The notes beneath the pieces were generated by a model that made no database searches, was not told where the DNA came from, and saw nothing but the letters and a program-made list of their open reading frames with translations. DNA of 64,000 bases from Acanthochlamys bracteata (Eukaryota; Streptophyta; Magnoliopsida; Pandanales; Velloziaceae), in NCBI GenBank assembly GCA_019914995.1, contig CM034126.1, positions 5,771,001 to 5,835,000 of the forward strand, written 5' to 3'. The position numbers were made by a program, and so were the translations under genes. This document shows positions 37,008 through 51,114 of the stretch, piece after piece (within the stretch, counting starts at the first letter, position 1; each line of letters begins with the position of its first letter).

Positions 37008-40000
37008 TTAGGTTGAAGTCAGTGTTCGAGGTAACCTCTTTCCAATTTCCTGCACAGGAAAAGGGTGGCATTAGTTGTATCTAAATTTATATTGAGACAT
37101 TAAATATTAGACAAATTTGCTTAGAAGTAATGAGGCGTATATGATGTGTCCATGATCTACTTAAATGTTATCCAGCAAAGAATGGTAAAAATCCATTATT
37201 GAGACACAGCAACCACTTAGGAATGACTAGAAAACAGAAGCAGACTCCAAGTTTAAATGCACGGAACCTAAAAGGTTCAGAATTTAGGAGGGTAAGCTGA
37301 TGGTACCGACTATCAACTAGAGACTTGGCATATACGCCATCAAAGCACTTTGCTTCAGGATGTAGTCAAGCTGTTAAGCAGTTTCATTTTGCTCAGTTTT
37401 TGAAGAACACTTAGAAGAGAAGATCAAATTTTGATGTCCCAACAAACTAGTGTTAGGAAAAAGGTAACAGATGACCAATACAAAGATGAAAGCCAAATTG
37501 ATGGCATGTGTTAGTAAAAAGGGAATATCAACTGATGAAGGATGGAAGGCATGAAGCTGGAAGAATCTATATCTGCTAAAGTTACAATCACAACATTTTC
37601 TTATAGTTCCAATAGATTAATTAGAAAAACAAACCAACAGAATTCACACAAGAAAGCTTCTATCTAAATGTTACAATCAGCAATGGAGCTTTATAGTAGC
37701 CAGAGAGGATCATGGCCCCCAGCCTGTTAAAGCAGCTAAATAGTAGTAGAAGGTAACCAACACATTCTCACATAATTGAAGGATGTTATAGTGGTTTAGT
37801 ATGTTCACCTTGAGAGCTTTAGACTGGGGCTCAACTTCATATAGCAGCATTCTATCCTTATATTCATTTAATTCATCGTCAAATTTCAGCTTTAAGCTTA
37901 TTTATCCCTAGACTTGAAAGCTGAATTTGCTGGAATTCTAGCATAATTGCATAGGCATTTACATCAACTCATGAATGCTTGTCTCTATCCTAGAGCTGTG
38001 GCATATTTAGAGACCAACAGCAAAAACAAGGTTGGTTTTAGGTTCAGACAAGAGTATAACCACAATGTATCATATCCAAATTTGTAGAAACTAACCCACA
38101 AAACAATAACTACACGTAATCTGTCCAATTTCCTTATGACTAAAAATGGGGCTAGTTTAAGGTTAGATGTCAGCAAAACCACGATTACAAACAATTGTCA
38201 AATAAAAATCTGTAGAAGATAGCCAAAAATAATTGCTCGAATCATCACTCTATTTCGCCATGAATTTGTCCTATGAACTTGGCCTACATGCTCTAGCTAT
38301 TTGCTTAAAAAGAAGCATCACGTTCTAACTGCAGTAAGAGATGCTGCTTTAATAATTGACTTTAATTACTAATAAGTAGCAAAACAGCAATAAGATGTCT
38401 TACTTATATTGGCCCAGAACAAAAATATATGTATATACAAATTACAAAATACATATACAGAAACTGACTTAGTGGCACAAGGGCTTCGAAGTTATTGCTT
38501 TTGAACAAGACATCAATCAAAGATTCTAGGCTCAAGCTTTTGCTAGTAACCAGAGAGTTTCTTCAGATAATAACACGTAAGTTTACTATTCCCCAGAGAT
38601 GACATATGAGAGATGCACAAGTCATTGATTGCCTTGCACAAACTGATCAAATCAAAATTGACCAACTAAATTCAAAAGGTGATCAAATCAAAATTGACCA
38701 ACTAAATTCAAAAGGTTATCATCCCAGGAACCGCACAAAGATTTATGTTCAGTATAAGCAGACATGTGGCAAGCAGTTGATTTAGAAGGTTTACGACAGC
38801 CAACGGACCCCATGAATCTATGAATGAAACCCATGAATCTATCTTTGATATGTTAGATAGCCATACCTCAAATAGTTGGTTGATGTTATCAGCCGTCTTT
38901 GCAGACGTCTCAATGAAAAACATGCCATTCTTCTCAGCATACTCTATGGCATCCTTTAAAATAGAAAAGGGTAAGTTCGGCATGGGTAATTGGTGAGAAA
39001 CATAGCATTTCAATGGCTTCAAGCAAGCCTAGATAAACCTTAATACATGTGATGCTAAGTCAGTTACATACTTGTGCAGGCACAATCCTATCTTCATGAA
39101 GATCAGCCTTATTTCCAACCAAAGCCATGATAATATCAGGACTTCCATGTTTTTGCAGTTCCTATCAGGTTCCAAATTCAGGCAACAGTCTTAACAAAGA
39201 ACAATCGTACTTAAATCCTGAATACACACATCTATTGGTATGTGGAATCACCTTAACCCAGTACTGTGCTTTATTGAATGAATCCTGACTTGTTATGTCG
39301 TAAACCACAACAGCAACAGCTGCACCTCGGTAGTAGAGTGGTGCCAGAGCAGCATACCTAAGAAAAAGCTGACATTACTGATTAATCCTTAAGTATATCA
39401 TGCAGAAACTCACACCTCCTCATGTAAATTAGCCGAATACGGCGACTTAAAACAGAGTATGTTAATGTATATCAAACATAAAAGTTTGATATATACAAAA
39501 TACCTCTCTTGGCCAGCAGTATCCCATATTTCAAATTTAACAGTGGTTGAGTCTTGCAAAGCAATTGTTTGAGACAAGAATGATGCACCAACTGTTACCT
39601 ATCAGCAAGGGAAAGTCAATGTACCAAAATAGTATTGTGTTGGATTCAAACATTGCGTACAACTTACTAATAAAATAAATAACTTGAATACTTCCATAAG
39701 TCCTCCAGCTTAAATCTACAATAAGAATTACCTTGGACGTTGGATCAAACTGACCACGAACGAAACGGAGGACAATACAACTTTTACCAACACCTGAATC
39801 CCCCAACAAAACTAACTGTGAAGAAAACATATCAAGATATCAGGACAGGGAGACTTGGGATGTGCATGGCCAAAACAGATGCAATGCACAATGGAATAGC
39901 TTTACCTCACCTGAAAGATAGAAATGATAAATAAAATTGCCTCAAAAAGTTGAATCTTTCAAAAAGTAAGACCAATATACTTGATGATGACATGTACTTG

Positions 40001-41267
40001 GCCACATTGTATTACAACTTTTACTTGAGGTTGGAAAAAGTAGACGCATGAGCATGAAAACCTACTCAAAAGAGGCAGTAGTATGATACCAGCAGCGAAA
40101 AAGTAAACAAAGAAACGTGATAGACCTTCTATCCTGCTAATTTCCTGCATTATCTTAACAACTTAGCTTACTTAGAACATCATATAAGCGCTAACATACT
40201 CTTCAAAAAACTAGACATAAAACTGTTAGAAATTATGAGCCTCTATTTACATTTGCGATTACTTCATATTCCAAAAACAAAAACCCAAAAGATGTTGTTG
40301 TACCTTAACACGTAGATTTTTTGGGTCAGAGGAATTTGAGCTTTCATTCTTCAAACTGCCCAACCTTTCCGTATTCCTACCTGAAAGCAAAACCGACATC
40401 AGTACAAAAAATTTGCAGTTCTATAGAGTCACTTAGGACACAATCCAAGCCAATCAAAACCAGATGGAATTTATTCCACTAACATCACTACAACAAAATT
40501 CGGACAAAATCTAGGACCATAAAAAGTAGTTAGCAAGTTAATCAAGTACAATAAGATGTGCATCCAAAACAGATCAGGAGTACTTTACAAGAAAGTATGA
40601 GAATCCGAAAGTGGATCACAGCGAGTACAAAGTTACAAATGTACTTGTTTTGTCTCTTATAAAGTTATCAAGCATCACAAACATATGACTCTATCAATAT
40701 CAAACTCATCAATCAAACATTCTCAAACTTGTAAATAGAATTATTTCCCTGCACTATGCAGTCCAATAACTAATACCGTAGTCCCAATTCAACCAGCATC
40801 TCATTTTGACCCCAGCCTTATCTAAGTTTGAGAAACAAAGGTAATAACTCTTAGAAGAAGTCTATGCGACTGTATAGTACATATGAATGATGTAATCTTG
40901 AAACTACCAAGTCTCTGGCTTCTTCAAGTAAGTCCAAGTCAAAACTTGAAATATTAATGCCCGTCTCCAAAGGGCATAATGTCTGAAATTTCATGAGTTA
41001 TAATGTCATACGACAAAATGGCAAAAAGGAATTGCACCACTAAACCATCTTGTCCCAAACGAACGCCTGTTTCCTAAGCCATTCATCATATTATACTAAT
41101 CTCCTACAAAATGAAAAAGTTTTCATAAAATTTAACGCAAATCAAAACAATCATCGTATCTAGAGAGAACCTCAACATTCAACAAACATTGTGCTGATGA
41201 CTCGATTGAGTTAAGAAAACCCTAAGTAGATGTAAGATGAACCTGGGGAGGAGGAAGAGCAGCCCAT
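37008..41267 (-). CDS. RABF1: Small GTPase RABF1 / ARA6 (plant-specific Rab5)
   Basis: RABF1/ARA6 works on late endosomes and in endosome-to-plasma-membrane transport. It is anchored by N-terminal myristate and palmitate instead of C-terminal prenyl groups. Eight coding exons: 41267-41243, 40380-40304, 39815-39732, 39598-39504, 39357-39252, 39161-39072, 38953-38867 and 37049-37008. All have GT-AG introns and join in frame to 201 aa (ARA6 is about 202). Visible are MGCSSSSP for acylation (Gly2, Cys3), P-loop GDSGVGKS 39-46, effector Thr64, WDTAGQE 87-93 with catalytic Gln92, NKAD 146-149 and SAK 176-178. The end is [13 protein letters not shown] with no Cys, the hallmark of ARA6 against ordinary Rab5. 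The 25-nt first exon and 14-codon last exon, 1.8 kb from the rest, are easily missed. No frame breaks. Confidence 0.96.
38645..38716. repeat. Perfect 36-bp tandem duplication in RABF1 intron 7
   Basis: Two identical 36-bp units (38645-38680 and 38681-38716) starting GATCAAATCAAAATTGACC. They lie in the 1.8-kb last intron and look like a recent slippage event. Confidence 0.95.
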
Positions 41268-41620
41268 TCCCGTGGCGCGGTCTTGTTGCCTCTGCGCACC
41301 AATCACCTGTCGCCGGTGTTGTTATTTGTTTATTTATTTAATTTAATCTATTAATTATTCTCTATAAATGGGTTCTTCTAAGAGAGAAGAACCAGAAGAA
41401 GAAAAAATCCTCGTTTTGTAAGGATCGATCAGCTCGTGGTGCTTTTCCCGAGCTCCCAGATCTTTGGGAAGACTAGTAGTTGGATACTTCGGAATTGTAA
41501 TTGCTTAGAAAGGTTGAAGAAGCCCATTTCAACAACTGGGCTTTCGTAAATAGAAAAGGGTTTGTTTTTTGAGCTCTATAGTAATAAGACTTTGGTGTTT
41601 TTACAAAAATGATAGAACCA
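41268..41620 (-). promoter_or_regulatory. RABF1 5' UTR and promoter region
   Basis: Upstream of the RABF1 ATG on the minus strand lies a leader with TTTTTTCTTCTTCTGG pyrimidine tracts and a small perfect hairpin (GGGTTCTTCT / AGAAGAACC) at 41369-41393. The exact start of transcription cannot be fixed. Confidence 0.4.
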
Positions 41621-42864
41621 TCATTCTCAGCTAGTTTGATTGTCACTAATTAATTATTTTAATTTGAACTCTAGATAGTCATCAATTTGGATATTTTTGT
41701 TAGATTCAAGAGTGAGTAGATTAGTTCCACATTAACAAAAATAAAATAAAACATGAGGGTAATATGCTACATAGTTTTATAATAAATTAGTTTAAATTTT
41801 TGTGTTGGATTGGACTCTAGTGTATGCACCGGATTATTTAGATTTCTTATCTTAGTTATCTATTCTAGTAATATATCTTCTCTAATAGTGATATCAGAAT
41901 CGAAGTTTGGCTGAAGATACTATATACTTAGTAGCTTTCGCTAATAATGGATACGTATGTTAAGAATATTATGACTCATATAAGCTTCCGCATGGTGAGC
42001 GATAATTTAGAACAAGTTAGTCTCTGATGGCTAGCTTTTGATTGCGAAGATATTGTATGCAGATAAGCACGTTAGAGTTGCGTGACTTGCTAATTTCTGC
42101 ATGGCGAGCGAGAATTCATATCAAATTGGGCTCTGAAGTCCGGTCTTAATGTGCAGTAATGCAGCTAGGAAATTAATATATCAAGTTTTTGAGTTAGATT
42201 GAACTTCTAATGTATGAAATGGATCATTGAGATTTATTATTTTGGATGAATCACTCTATAATGATTAGTGTAAAAAATATTATCATCTTTTAAGGTCTTA
42301 CTTGCAGTTTTAATAAATTTATCGGTAATCAAAATCTTATGCTTAAAATTTTAATTTTACGATCATATTCAAATCAAATGATTCTATTAAATTTCTGACT
42401 TTTACAATTTGGTTACCAAACACCAAAAAAAGCTTATTTTTGAAGCATTACCCCATTTCACAGTGGCATTCTGCAAAGTTTTTGGTGAAAATCCTGGTGA
42501 CATCTCAAAGTCTCCTCCTGCGTCCGAGGGATAAAACTGAAATTGTGAGTTATTATAGAAATGGTGGTGTTCGGGTAGACAGAATTGGCGGTACCATTGT
42601 CTAGAGATCCACCGTCTGTTGTATAAAAAGTGAAGTTGTATTCTCTACAGCCTTTTGATGTAAGTTTCAATTCATCATGTTCGGCTAATCTTGTATGTAA
42701 GTTGACTGTTTCGGCTAAATTTTTTCTTTTTGTCAATCAATAACCAATCAAAAATTCAGTTGTATGTCACTAAAGTTCGTAAGTAATAAATCCTTTTGTT
42801 TGTTTGGTGAGTTAAATCTTCTTATAGAACGCCCTTGGGTTTATTTTAAAGAAGTTCTGAACTA
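41621..42864. other. Intergenic DNA with one unexplained open frame
   Basis: A minus-strand frame at 42458-42736 (92 codons, containing CREYNFTFYTTDGGSL and NTTISIITHNFSF) has a more protein-like composition than the flanks. Neither it nor the alternative frames resemble a family I recognise. Nothing else is supported here. Confidence 0.3.
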
Positions 42865-43630
42865 TAGTTGTAAGAACCGGATCGGACATCGAACCGAAAA
42901 ACTGTCCGAGTCACGGTTCTCGGATTGAACCGTCGAGTCAACCGATCGAACCGTCGGGTCAATAATATTAAAGTATTTTTAACTAATAATAATTATTATT
43001 ATAGTAAAAAATCTACTGCCAATGATACTACCAATAATAATAGTTATAGCAATCATAACAAAAAATTAGAATATTTTTATTATGTCATTACTATCAACAA
43101 CAACAGCAATAATAATCAAAGCAAAATTTAATATTGCCACCTAATTGCCACCACTAACAATAATAATAATAACTAAAATTTATAAATAAAAATATTTAAA
43201 TAAATTAGGAGATTAGAAAAAAAAATCTATAAAATAGATAAATCATAAAAGAGATATAACTAACTTTTTTAGGTATACATATTTGAGTCTAAAATATTTT
43301 ACAATATACAAAATTTAAAAATCACTAATAATTAATATTTACAAATAAGAAATAATCAATTATATTTTTATATTATTATATCCAAATACTAAATCTAAAC
43401 TACATACCATTTTTCAATATAGAGTTATCAATAATTATTTTTGCATTAAATATATCATCAATTTAAAATTTTTTAATTAATTTTTAAAAATTTTTTCAAT
43501 CCAGTTTGATCTGGACAGATGGGTCGAATCGGATCGAAACGGATCAATTGCATAAATATTTTTTTTACAAATTCGAACTGGTTTACCGTCCGGATCGATG
43601 GTTTCTGGGTCGACCCGGATCCGACAACTA
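42865..43630. mobile_element. Non-autonomous DNA transposon, AGTTGT-end family
   Basis: 766 bp from TAGTTGTAAGAACCGGATCG to GGATCCGACAACTA. The ends are imperfect inverted repeats of about 20 bp (AGTTGT.nG..CCGG). Sub-terminal CCGG/GATCGAACCG-rich DNA contrasts with an AT-rich, (AAT)-rich interior. No coding potential. Same family as 1129-2328. Confidence 0.7.
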
Positions 43631-43817
43631 TGCCATGACCGGTCACAATAATTTTCACTAATCAGTAATGATCCTAATCTAATTTCGGATTAATTAAGTT
43701 TGGGCCTGGCATCTCTAATTTATCCAGTCCACACTTCGATGAGCCTAGTGAAATCACTTACTGCAAAACTGACGAAAGCCATTGTCATCACATGTCATCA
43801 CATTTGGTGAGTACTTG

Positions 43818-44050
43818 CGGCATCTGAAATTATTTTTGAAATAATTTTTTTTAGAAAAATATTTTTATTTTTTAAATGAATTTTATTTTTTAATTATAAA
43901 AAATAATAAGAAAGATAATAAAAAATTCATTATATAAAATTCTTTTACATTTTTTAAAATTTAAATTAATTATTTAAATATTTATACAATATATATTAAA
44001 AAATGTATAATTAAAAATTAAAATATTATTTTTTAATAAACTGAACCAAA
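43818..44050 (-). mobile_element. AT-rich MITE copy, reverse orientation
   Basis: Begins CTGAAATTATTTTTGAAATA and ends ATTTTTTAATAAACTGAACC. The family core is present in reverse complement (TAATAAAAAATTCATTATAT, TATATATTAAAAAATGTATA). Confidence 0.65.
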
Positions 44051-44092
44051 TCTATTTTATTGTTGAGAATTCTATTAAATTCTGAGTTAAGG

Positions 44093-44312
44093 ATAAAATT
44101 TTAATTATTTTTAAAATAGAATTTTTTTGAAATAAAAAATAGTTTTATTTTTTATTTTGTAAAAAATAAAAATATCTAATAAAAAAATTTTTTATTTAGA
44201 ATTTTTTTATATTTTTTAAATTTTTAAATAAATTTTTTAAATATTTATAAAATATATATTAAAAATTAAAAAATTTTGTTGGGAGAAATAAAAAGCGAAA
44301 CGCACACTCATT
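44093..44312 (-). mobile_element. AT-rich MITE copy, reverse orientation
   Basis: A second copy directly after the previous one, ending TTTTGTTGGGAGAAATAAAA, then GCGAAACGCACAC. The terminal AAACGCAC is one of the best preserved family ends in the window. Confidence 0.7.
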
Positions 44313-45330
44313 CCATTCAAATCAGATCTTGTTTTTTCCGTACTACAGCAACCTTGCATTCTGCACGGGGTCCAATATAGCGGGAGGCAATTTATTTATT
44401 AGGTCATCCATTGCGTTTGATGTAAAACTGTTCCACATTTCTTCCGAACCTAACATACAACAAACTATTCAAATTATGTAGACAGTCGGATAGATATACA
44501 TAGGCTCGGTTCGAACGTGCAAAAACTTTTATATTTTTGAAATAAAGCTGCTTTAAAATACGGCGGTAGAGTTTTTGATATAAAGCAATTTTCTATTAAA
44601 AAAATATTTGAATAAATTTTTATTGTATCATATTTTTTAATACTGAAAATTGAATGAAGTATTTGATTAAAATTATGTTTATTTCTATATGAGATATATA
44701 ATAACTGAAATATTTCTAAATATATAATAATTGATATATTATAAAAATTTTATTTTTTTATATATTATTTATTTTTTAAAATTTAATAATTTTATTATAT
44801 AAAAATTATATAAATAATTATTTATATTAATATTTATAAATTTATTAACAAATTATATTATTGATATCAATCAATAATTAATTTGAATAATATTATTTAT
44901 ATAATTATTATTATAATATTAAATTTGAAATATATATTTAAATAATTATTAAAAAAGTTTTATATTATTTTATAAATTTAGTATTATTACGATAAATTAG
45001 TAATTTTTTAATCTATGAGAATTATTTAGGATTGATTTCTAAAGTAATTTTTTTTTTTGTATAAAAATTATTTTAAAACTTTTTGAAAAGGTAAATGTTA
45101 ATTTTTTAAATTTTAAAATAATAAAAATAATTAATAACAAACTTTATAAAAATTTATTATAAATAGAAACAAAAAATTAAAATTAAAAATATTGCAAAGT
45201 AATTTCAAGCACACACTTTTTTCTATCCATATTTTTCTAAGTTCATTGTTGTTGACATTAAAAAACAAGTTGTAGTTTAATTCCATAGCTCCGACAAACT
45301 AGCTTAGATCAATCCAGAGCTGTCATCAAA
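44313..45330. other. AT-rich intergenic DNA upstream of the lectin kinase pseudogene
   Basis: Mostly long A/T runs (44560-45200) with no frame or bounded repeat that I can define. The promoter of the former receptor kinase should lie at its right end. Confidence 0.4.
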
Positions 45331-46221
45331 ATGAAAATTCTCAAACTACTACTGTTCACCATCTTCTTCAACCTTGGAAGAGCAACTAAGAATGAAGATT
45401 TCATCTTCAATGGTTTCCTTGATCAAACTTGACCATCGACAGAGAAGCACTGGTTTCGCATGCCGGTGTTTTAGTTCTAACAAACTCCTCAACACATCAG
45501 AAAGGCCACACATTCTCTCTACTCCAGTTTATCTAACTCCTTCTTCCTCAATTTCCAGTGGCGACTATGTTACTGTTTCAAGTTTTTCGACAACTTTCGT
45601 ATTTGCTTTAGTGCCCAAAGTCCTTGGCAGTAGCGGCAGGGGATTCACTTTCGTTCTTTCTCCGACTTAAAAATTCTTGCAAGCTCTAGCAAACCAGTAC
45701 CGGAGAAGCCACTAATGTCGGTGATCCTCAATCTCTCAGACATCGTGCTTGAAGAAATATACGTCGATTTCTCTTCAGCCACCGAATTGATTGATTTGTA
45801 CCATTGTGTACTCGGTTGGAGTTTTTCAATAGGCAAAGAATCCCGCTACTGAACATTCATAACTTGCCTGACCCGCCGAATATTTCGAAAACGTCGAGCG
45901 ACCAAACTAAAACATTAGCAATATGGCTTCTGTTAGTTGCAGCTATATTAATACTCCTGCATCGGCGTTACAACATGGATCATAACAAGGAAGAAAAAGT
46001 TTGCTGAAGTGTTGGATGACTGGGAACTCGAGTTCAGTCCTCAGAGGATTTCCTACAAGGACTTGTTCATGGCGACGAAAGGTTTCGACGACGAAGCACT
46101 GCTGCGTACCGAAGGATTTGGTAAAGTTTACAAAGTTGTCTTGCCTGGTTCAAAAATCAAAGTTGCCGTGAAGCGAGTTTCATATGAATCACGGCAAGGC
46201 GAGAAAAGCCTTCATAGTTGA

Positions 46222-46351
46222 TATTGGACTGTATTATCGGGTTATATGTGAGACAAACTCATGTACTCTATAAATATCTGAACATGTAAACTCTAGTGAT
46301 GATTATTCAATATACTCAAATTTCATTATTATTTCTTCATCAATTGTTTCA
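46222..46351 (+). repeat. 5' LTR of the LecRK-inserted Copia
   Basis: 130 bp, TATTGGACTG to AATTGTTTCA, with CTCTATAAATAT as a likely TATA region. Confidence 0.92.
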
Positions 46352-49300
46352 TGGTATCGAGCCAAGTTGATTTTGAAAATTTTTTTTCTACACATAATTT
46401 ATTCCTTTTCGATTTATCATCTTTATTAATTTCATCAAAATTTTCTTTTCTACACATAAAATTTTTTTTTCCTCTTTACTAACAATCAAGCAGAAAAAAA
46501 AAAAAAAAAGCCGTCCCGCCGTCGGATTCACCGCCGCTGCAATTTTCGTCGTCGCTGTACTTGTCTTCACCTCTCAGTTACCGCCGACTCCTCTGTTGGT
46601 CCATCGCCGCCGCTGCTTTCACCGATTTTCGATGCCGTCTTGATCGTCGCCGCCGCCGATTTCATCAAATTTGTCGCCGCCAGCCCGATTTGCTTCCTTG
46701 CGCACACTCTACTCTCTACTTCTGCGCCCGTCATTTCGCCGCCCGCTCCTTTCATTGCGCCACTACGCGGCCAGCCAACCCGAACTAGTTGGGCTAGCCC
46801 AACCCGACCCTAGCACCTGTAGGCCCCCGCCCGCAACTGTAGGCCCGGCCCGTTTCCCAAAAAAAAAAAATTCTATTTTGATGATGCAGTCATCTGAGTT
46901 TTTTCGGGACTTTCTATGGACATCCACAAACTTTTCTTTGAGTACTGCTGATGATTGGGCTGAATAGGCTGCTTCAGTTAGAACTATTCTTCGTGGACGT
47001 CGTCTTCTTGGTCATCTTGATGGCTCTATTCAGCGTCCTCTCTTACCACCAGACGATGCATCCATTGAGGTAAAGAATAACATTCGTATTGCGTAGGACA
47101 TTTGGGATGATCATGATGAACGAATTCTTGCATTTATCATTGCATCTGTTGATAGATCTCTTCGACCACATCTTAAAGACATCCCGACTGCTGCATTATT
47201 TAGGGAGACTTTGACTACTCAGTTTGTTCAATCAATTGGTGCTAGAGAGTATCAAATTCTCACCGAGGCTTGAGCCGCCAGATAGGGTGATCGCACTATC
47301 CAGGAGTTCGCTATATTGATGCGAGGTTACTGGCGCGAGCTCTTGAAGCTTGAAGGTCATGGTTGTGCCTGCCATGAACATCGTATCTGTCGTGAACGAC
47401 GTCAACTTTACCAGTTTCATATAGCTTTGCGTCCAGAATTTCAAGCAGTGAGTGGTCGTATCATACAAAATAACACCAGTCTAGATGCTGCCATTTCTGA
47501 GCTCATTGCCGAAGAGACTCGCTTACGGTCTCTTTCGATAATAGTACCCACCTTGACTCCTGGTTCAGCTATAGTATTTGCTGCATCTTCACGCACTTCA
47601 CCTTCCACTTCGGGAGACACTGGTGCTCATTCTCGCAGGAATTCTTCCCATTCTTGTCAGCAATCATTTTGTACTCATTGCAAGAAATCGGGTCATACTG
47701 TGGATGGTTGTTTTCAGCTTCACTCACATTTACTTACTCAGTATCGGGAGCGGAAGAAGGACAAAGATTCTTCCACTACTCGCCCTCCAATTGCACAGGC
47801 GAATGTTGTTGATGCTGTTCCTATCTATCAGTCTATCACCAATGACTCAACGGATATTCACCATCGTCTTACTCAGATAGAACTTCAGCTTCAGCGACAA
47901 TCCATTTTTGCTGGTTCATCTGCCTCTGCATCTTCCGCCGCTCCTAGTATGTCTTCCTCTTGGATTTTAGATTCTGGTGCATCTCATCATATGACTTCTG
48001 ATCTATCATTGTTATCTGACACGACATCTTTACCACCAAACTTTCCATCTTCACATACTGCTGATGGCTCTCAACTAACCATCACTCAATCTGGCTCCGT
48101 TATTTTTGACTCTCTCAGTCTACTCTTTGTTTTACATGTTCCTCATCTCATCCTACATCTAATCTCAGTCAGTTCTCTTTGTGAAAGCGGGCTTATTGTT
48201 ATCTTTGATTCCCTTACCTGTTCTGTACAGGATCCTCGTACCGGCCAGACGATTAGTCGTGCTCGTAAAAAGGGGCGACTGTATCACTTGGAGTATCTCC
48301 ATCTTCCTTTTTCGACTATTTTAAATCTTAGTTGTGCTGTTGTTGTTGCGTCTGCTGCTGATTTGTGGCACAGACGTTTATGTCATATTTCTGAATCTCG
48401 TTTAAAGACTCTCATCGATAGTGGAGCTCTTGGGCGAGTTTCTTTTTCTCCTTTATCTTCATGTACTAGCTGTAAGTTAGCAAACATTTAGCTTTACCTT
48501 TTCATCAAAGTTTATCTAAAACTTCTCATGCTTTTGATCTTGTTCATTTTGATATTTGGGGACCAGCTCCAATTCCATCTATGACTGGTTTTGTTTACTA
48601 TGTGAGTTTCATTGGTGACTATACTCGTTACACTTGGATTTATCTTATCCATAATCGTTCTGAAGTTTCTACTATATATAACACTTTCAGCACTATGGTT
48701 CATACTCAGTTTAATACTCGAATTAAGATTTTTCGTTCTGATGGTGCTCGTAAATATACATCTTCTACTATAAGATCCATCTTATAATCTCATGGCACCC
48801 TTTTTCCATAATCTTGTCCTTATACACCTGAGCAGAATGGAGTAACGGAACGTAAGCATCGTCATATTGTTCAAACTGCTCGCTTTCTCTTACTCTCCTA
48901 TTCAGTTCCTCAAATCTTTTGGGCAGAAACTATTCTTACCTCTGTTAATCTTATCAATATTATCCCGTCATCTGTCTGGCAAGACACCTCATGAGAGTTT
49001 ATTTTTATTTCCTCCAAGCTATAGTAGGATCCGCACTTTTGGGTGCACTTGTTTTATTCTACTTTCTCCGACTGAGCGGACAAAATTGACTGCTCGATTA
49101 GTCAAGTGTGTCTTGCTTAGCATTAGTTCGGAACATAAGGGGTATCGATGTTATGACACACAGCACGCCGACTTCGCATTTCTCGTCACGTCATTTTTCT
49201 TGATGATCTCCTTATTTTTTCTCTTCATTTTCTGATGTTCAATTTCTAACACCATCATATTCTCTTTCATCCAGTTCATCTGACTCTTCTCACATGTCTA

Positions 49301-51114
49301 TAGATCCTACTCCATTAATTTTCTCTATTGATACCGCCTCTTCTTCGATGACACAAACGCTGGCTAACGAGGATCCTCCTCATTTTTCTCCAATTTTACT
49401 AATATCCAATTTATCTACATCTCCACCATTACTTGTTTGTCAGTCATAACGTCCTCATCGTCCTCCTACTCGTTTTACACCAGATTGTTCAGACCCGCTT
49501 GATAGGTTTGGTTTTGCCACCCTCACCTCCTACTCTCCACAGTTTCATTCATTTCTTACTGCTATTCATACCACTCGTGAACCTAATTCTTACCAAGAGG
49601 CAATTCAGTATCATGAGTGTCGAGAGGCAATGGCAGAGGAGTTTCGTGCATTTCAGCAGATAGGTACTTGGAATGTAGTTCCATTACCAGAAAGAGTACA
49701 TCCTATCAATTGCAAATGGATTTTTAAAATTAAATATCGACCTGATGGCTCCATTGAGAGGCGTAAGACTCGTCTTGTTGCCAGAGGCTTTACTCAGGAG
49801 CATGGGTTGATTACGATGAGACATTTGCTCCTGTTATCCAGATGACTACTGTTCGCACTCTATTAGCAGTCGCTGCTATACGTCAATGGTCTCTTTATCA
49901 GATGGATATGAAGAATGCTTTTCTTCATGGTACATAATCGGAGGTTGTTTATATGCAGCAACCTCCAGGTCTTTCTACTCCTCCGGGTCATGTATGTCGT
50001 CTTCGTCGTGCTATTTATGGACTCAAACAGGCTCCTAGAGTTTGGTTTGAGTGTTTTCGTCGAGCTATTACAGAAGCAGGATTTCAGCAGAGTTCTCAAG
50101 ATCACTTCTTATTTGTGCGGTTCTCACCGCAAGGGCGGGTACTCTTGTTATTATATGTAGATGATATGATTTTAACAGGAGATGATATTGCAGGTATTGC
50201 AGCTAAGAAAAAGCACCTACATCAACAGTTTCAGATGAATGACTTTGGATATCTACGCTATTTTGCTTGGATTGGAGATTGCGCAAAGTAGTAGAGGAAA
50301 ATTCTTATTTTTCAACAAAAATATACTTCTGATATTATTAAATCTGCAGGCTTATCTGATAGTCGGACAGTTGATACCCCTTTAGAGCTTCATGTGAAAC
50401 TTCATCCTACAGATGGTGAGCCTCTCACAGATCCTACTCGGTACAGACGGCTGTCGGTCAGCTTGTCTATCTTTGTATGACTAGGCCAGACATTTCTCAT
50501 GCAGTAAGTGTGGTCAGTCAATTTGTTTCTGCACCGCGATCAGCACATTATAGTGCTATACTCAGGATTCTCAGATATCTTCAAGGCACTATTACTCGCT
50601 TTTTGTTTATGTCTTCCACATCTACTTTAGAGCTTCGAGCTTTTACTGATGCAGATTGGGCTGGTGATCCAACCACTAGACGTTCTACTACAAGTTTCTA
50701 CTTATTCATTAGTGATTCATTGATTTCTTGGCGTAGTAAGAAACAGGATATCGTTACTTGTTCTTCAACAGAAGCCGAGTATCGAGCTATGGCTGCTACC
50801 ATAAGGGAGATTATTCATGTGCGGAGATAACTTATTAATATGGGGTTTACTTTTGCAAAACTTACTCCTCTTTACTGTGACAATCGGAGTGCTATTCAGA
50901 TTGCAAGCAATCCAGTTTTTCATGAACGAACGAAACATATTGAGATTGACTGTCACTTCGTTCGTGAGCATTTTCATCAGTCTTATTTCTTTACCACATG
51001 TTGTCTCTACTGATCAATTGGCAGATTTCTTTACAAAATCGCATCCGACACCGAGATTTCAAACATTATTGAACAAACTCATGTTGTTTGACCCATCATG
51101 AATTTGAAGAGGAA

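Noticed and set aside
38645-38716. Short direct repeats that might suggest a CRISPR-like array
   Set aside because: Only two units with no spacer, in a plant intron; simple slippage explains them.
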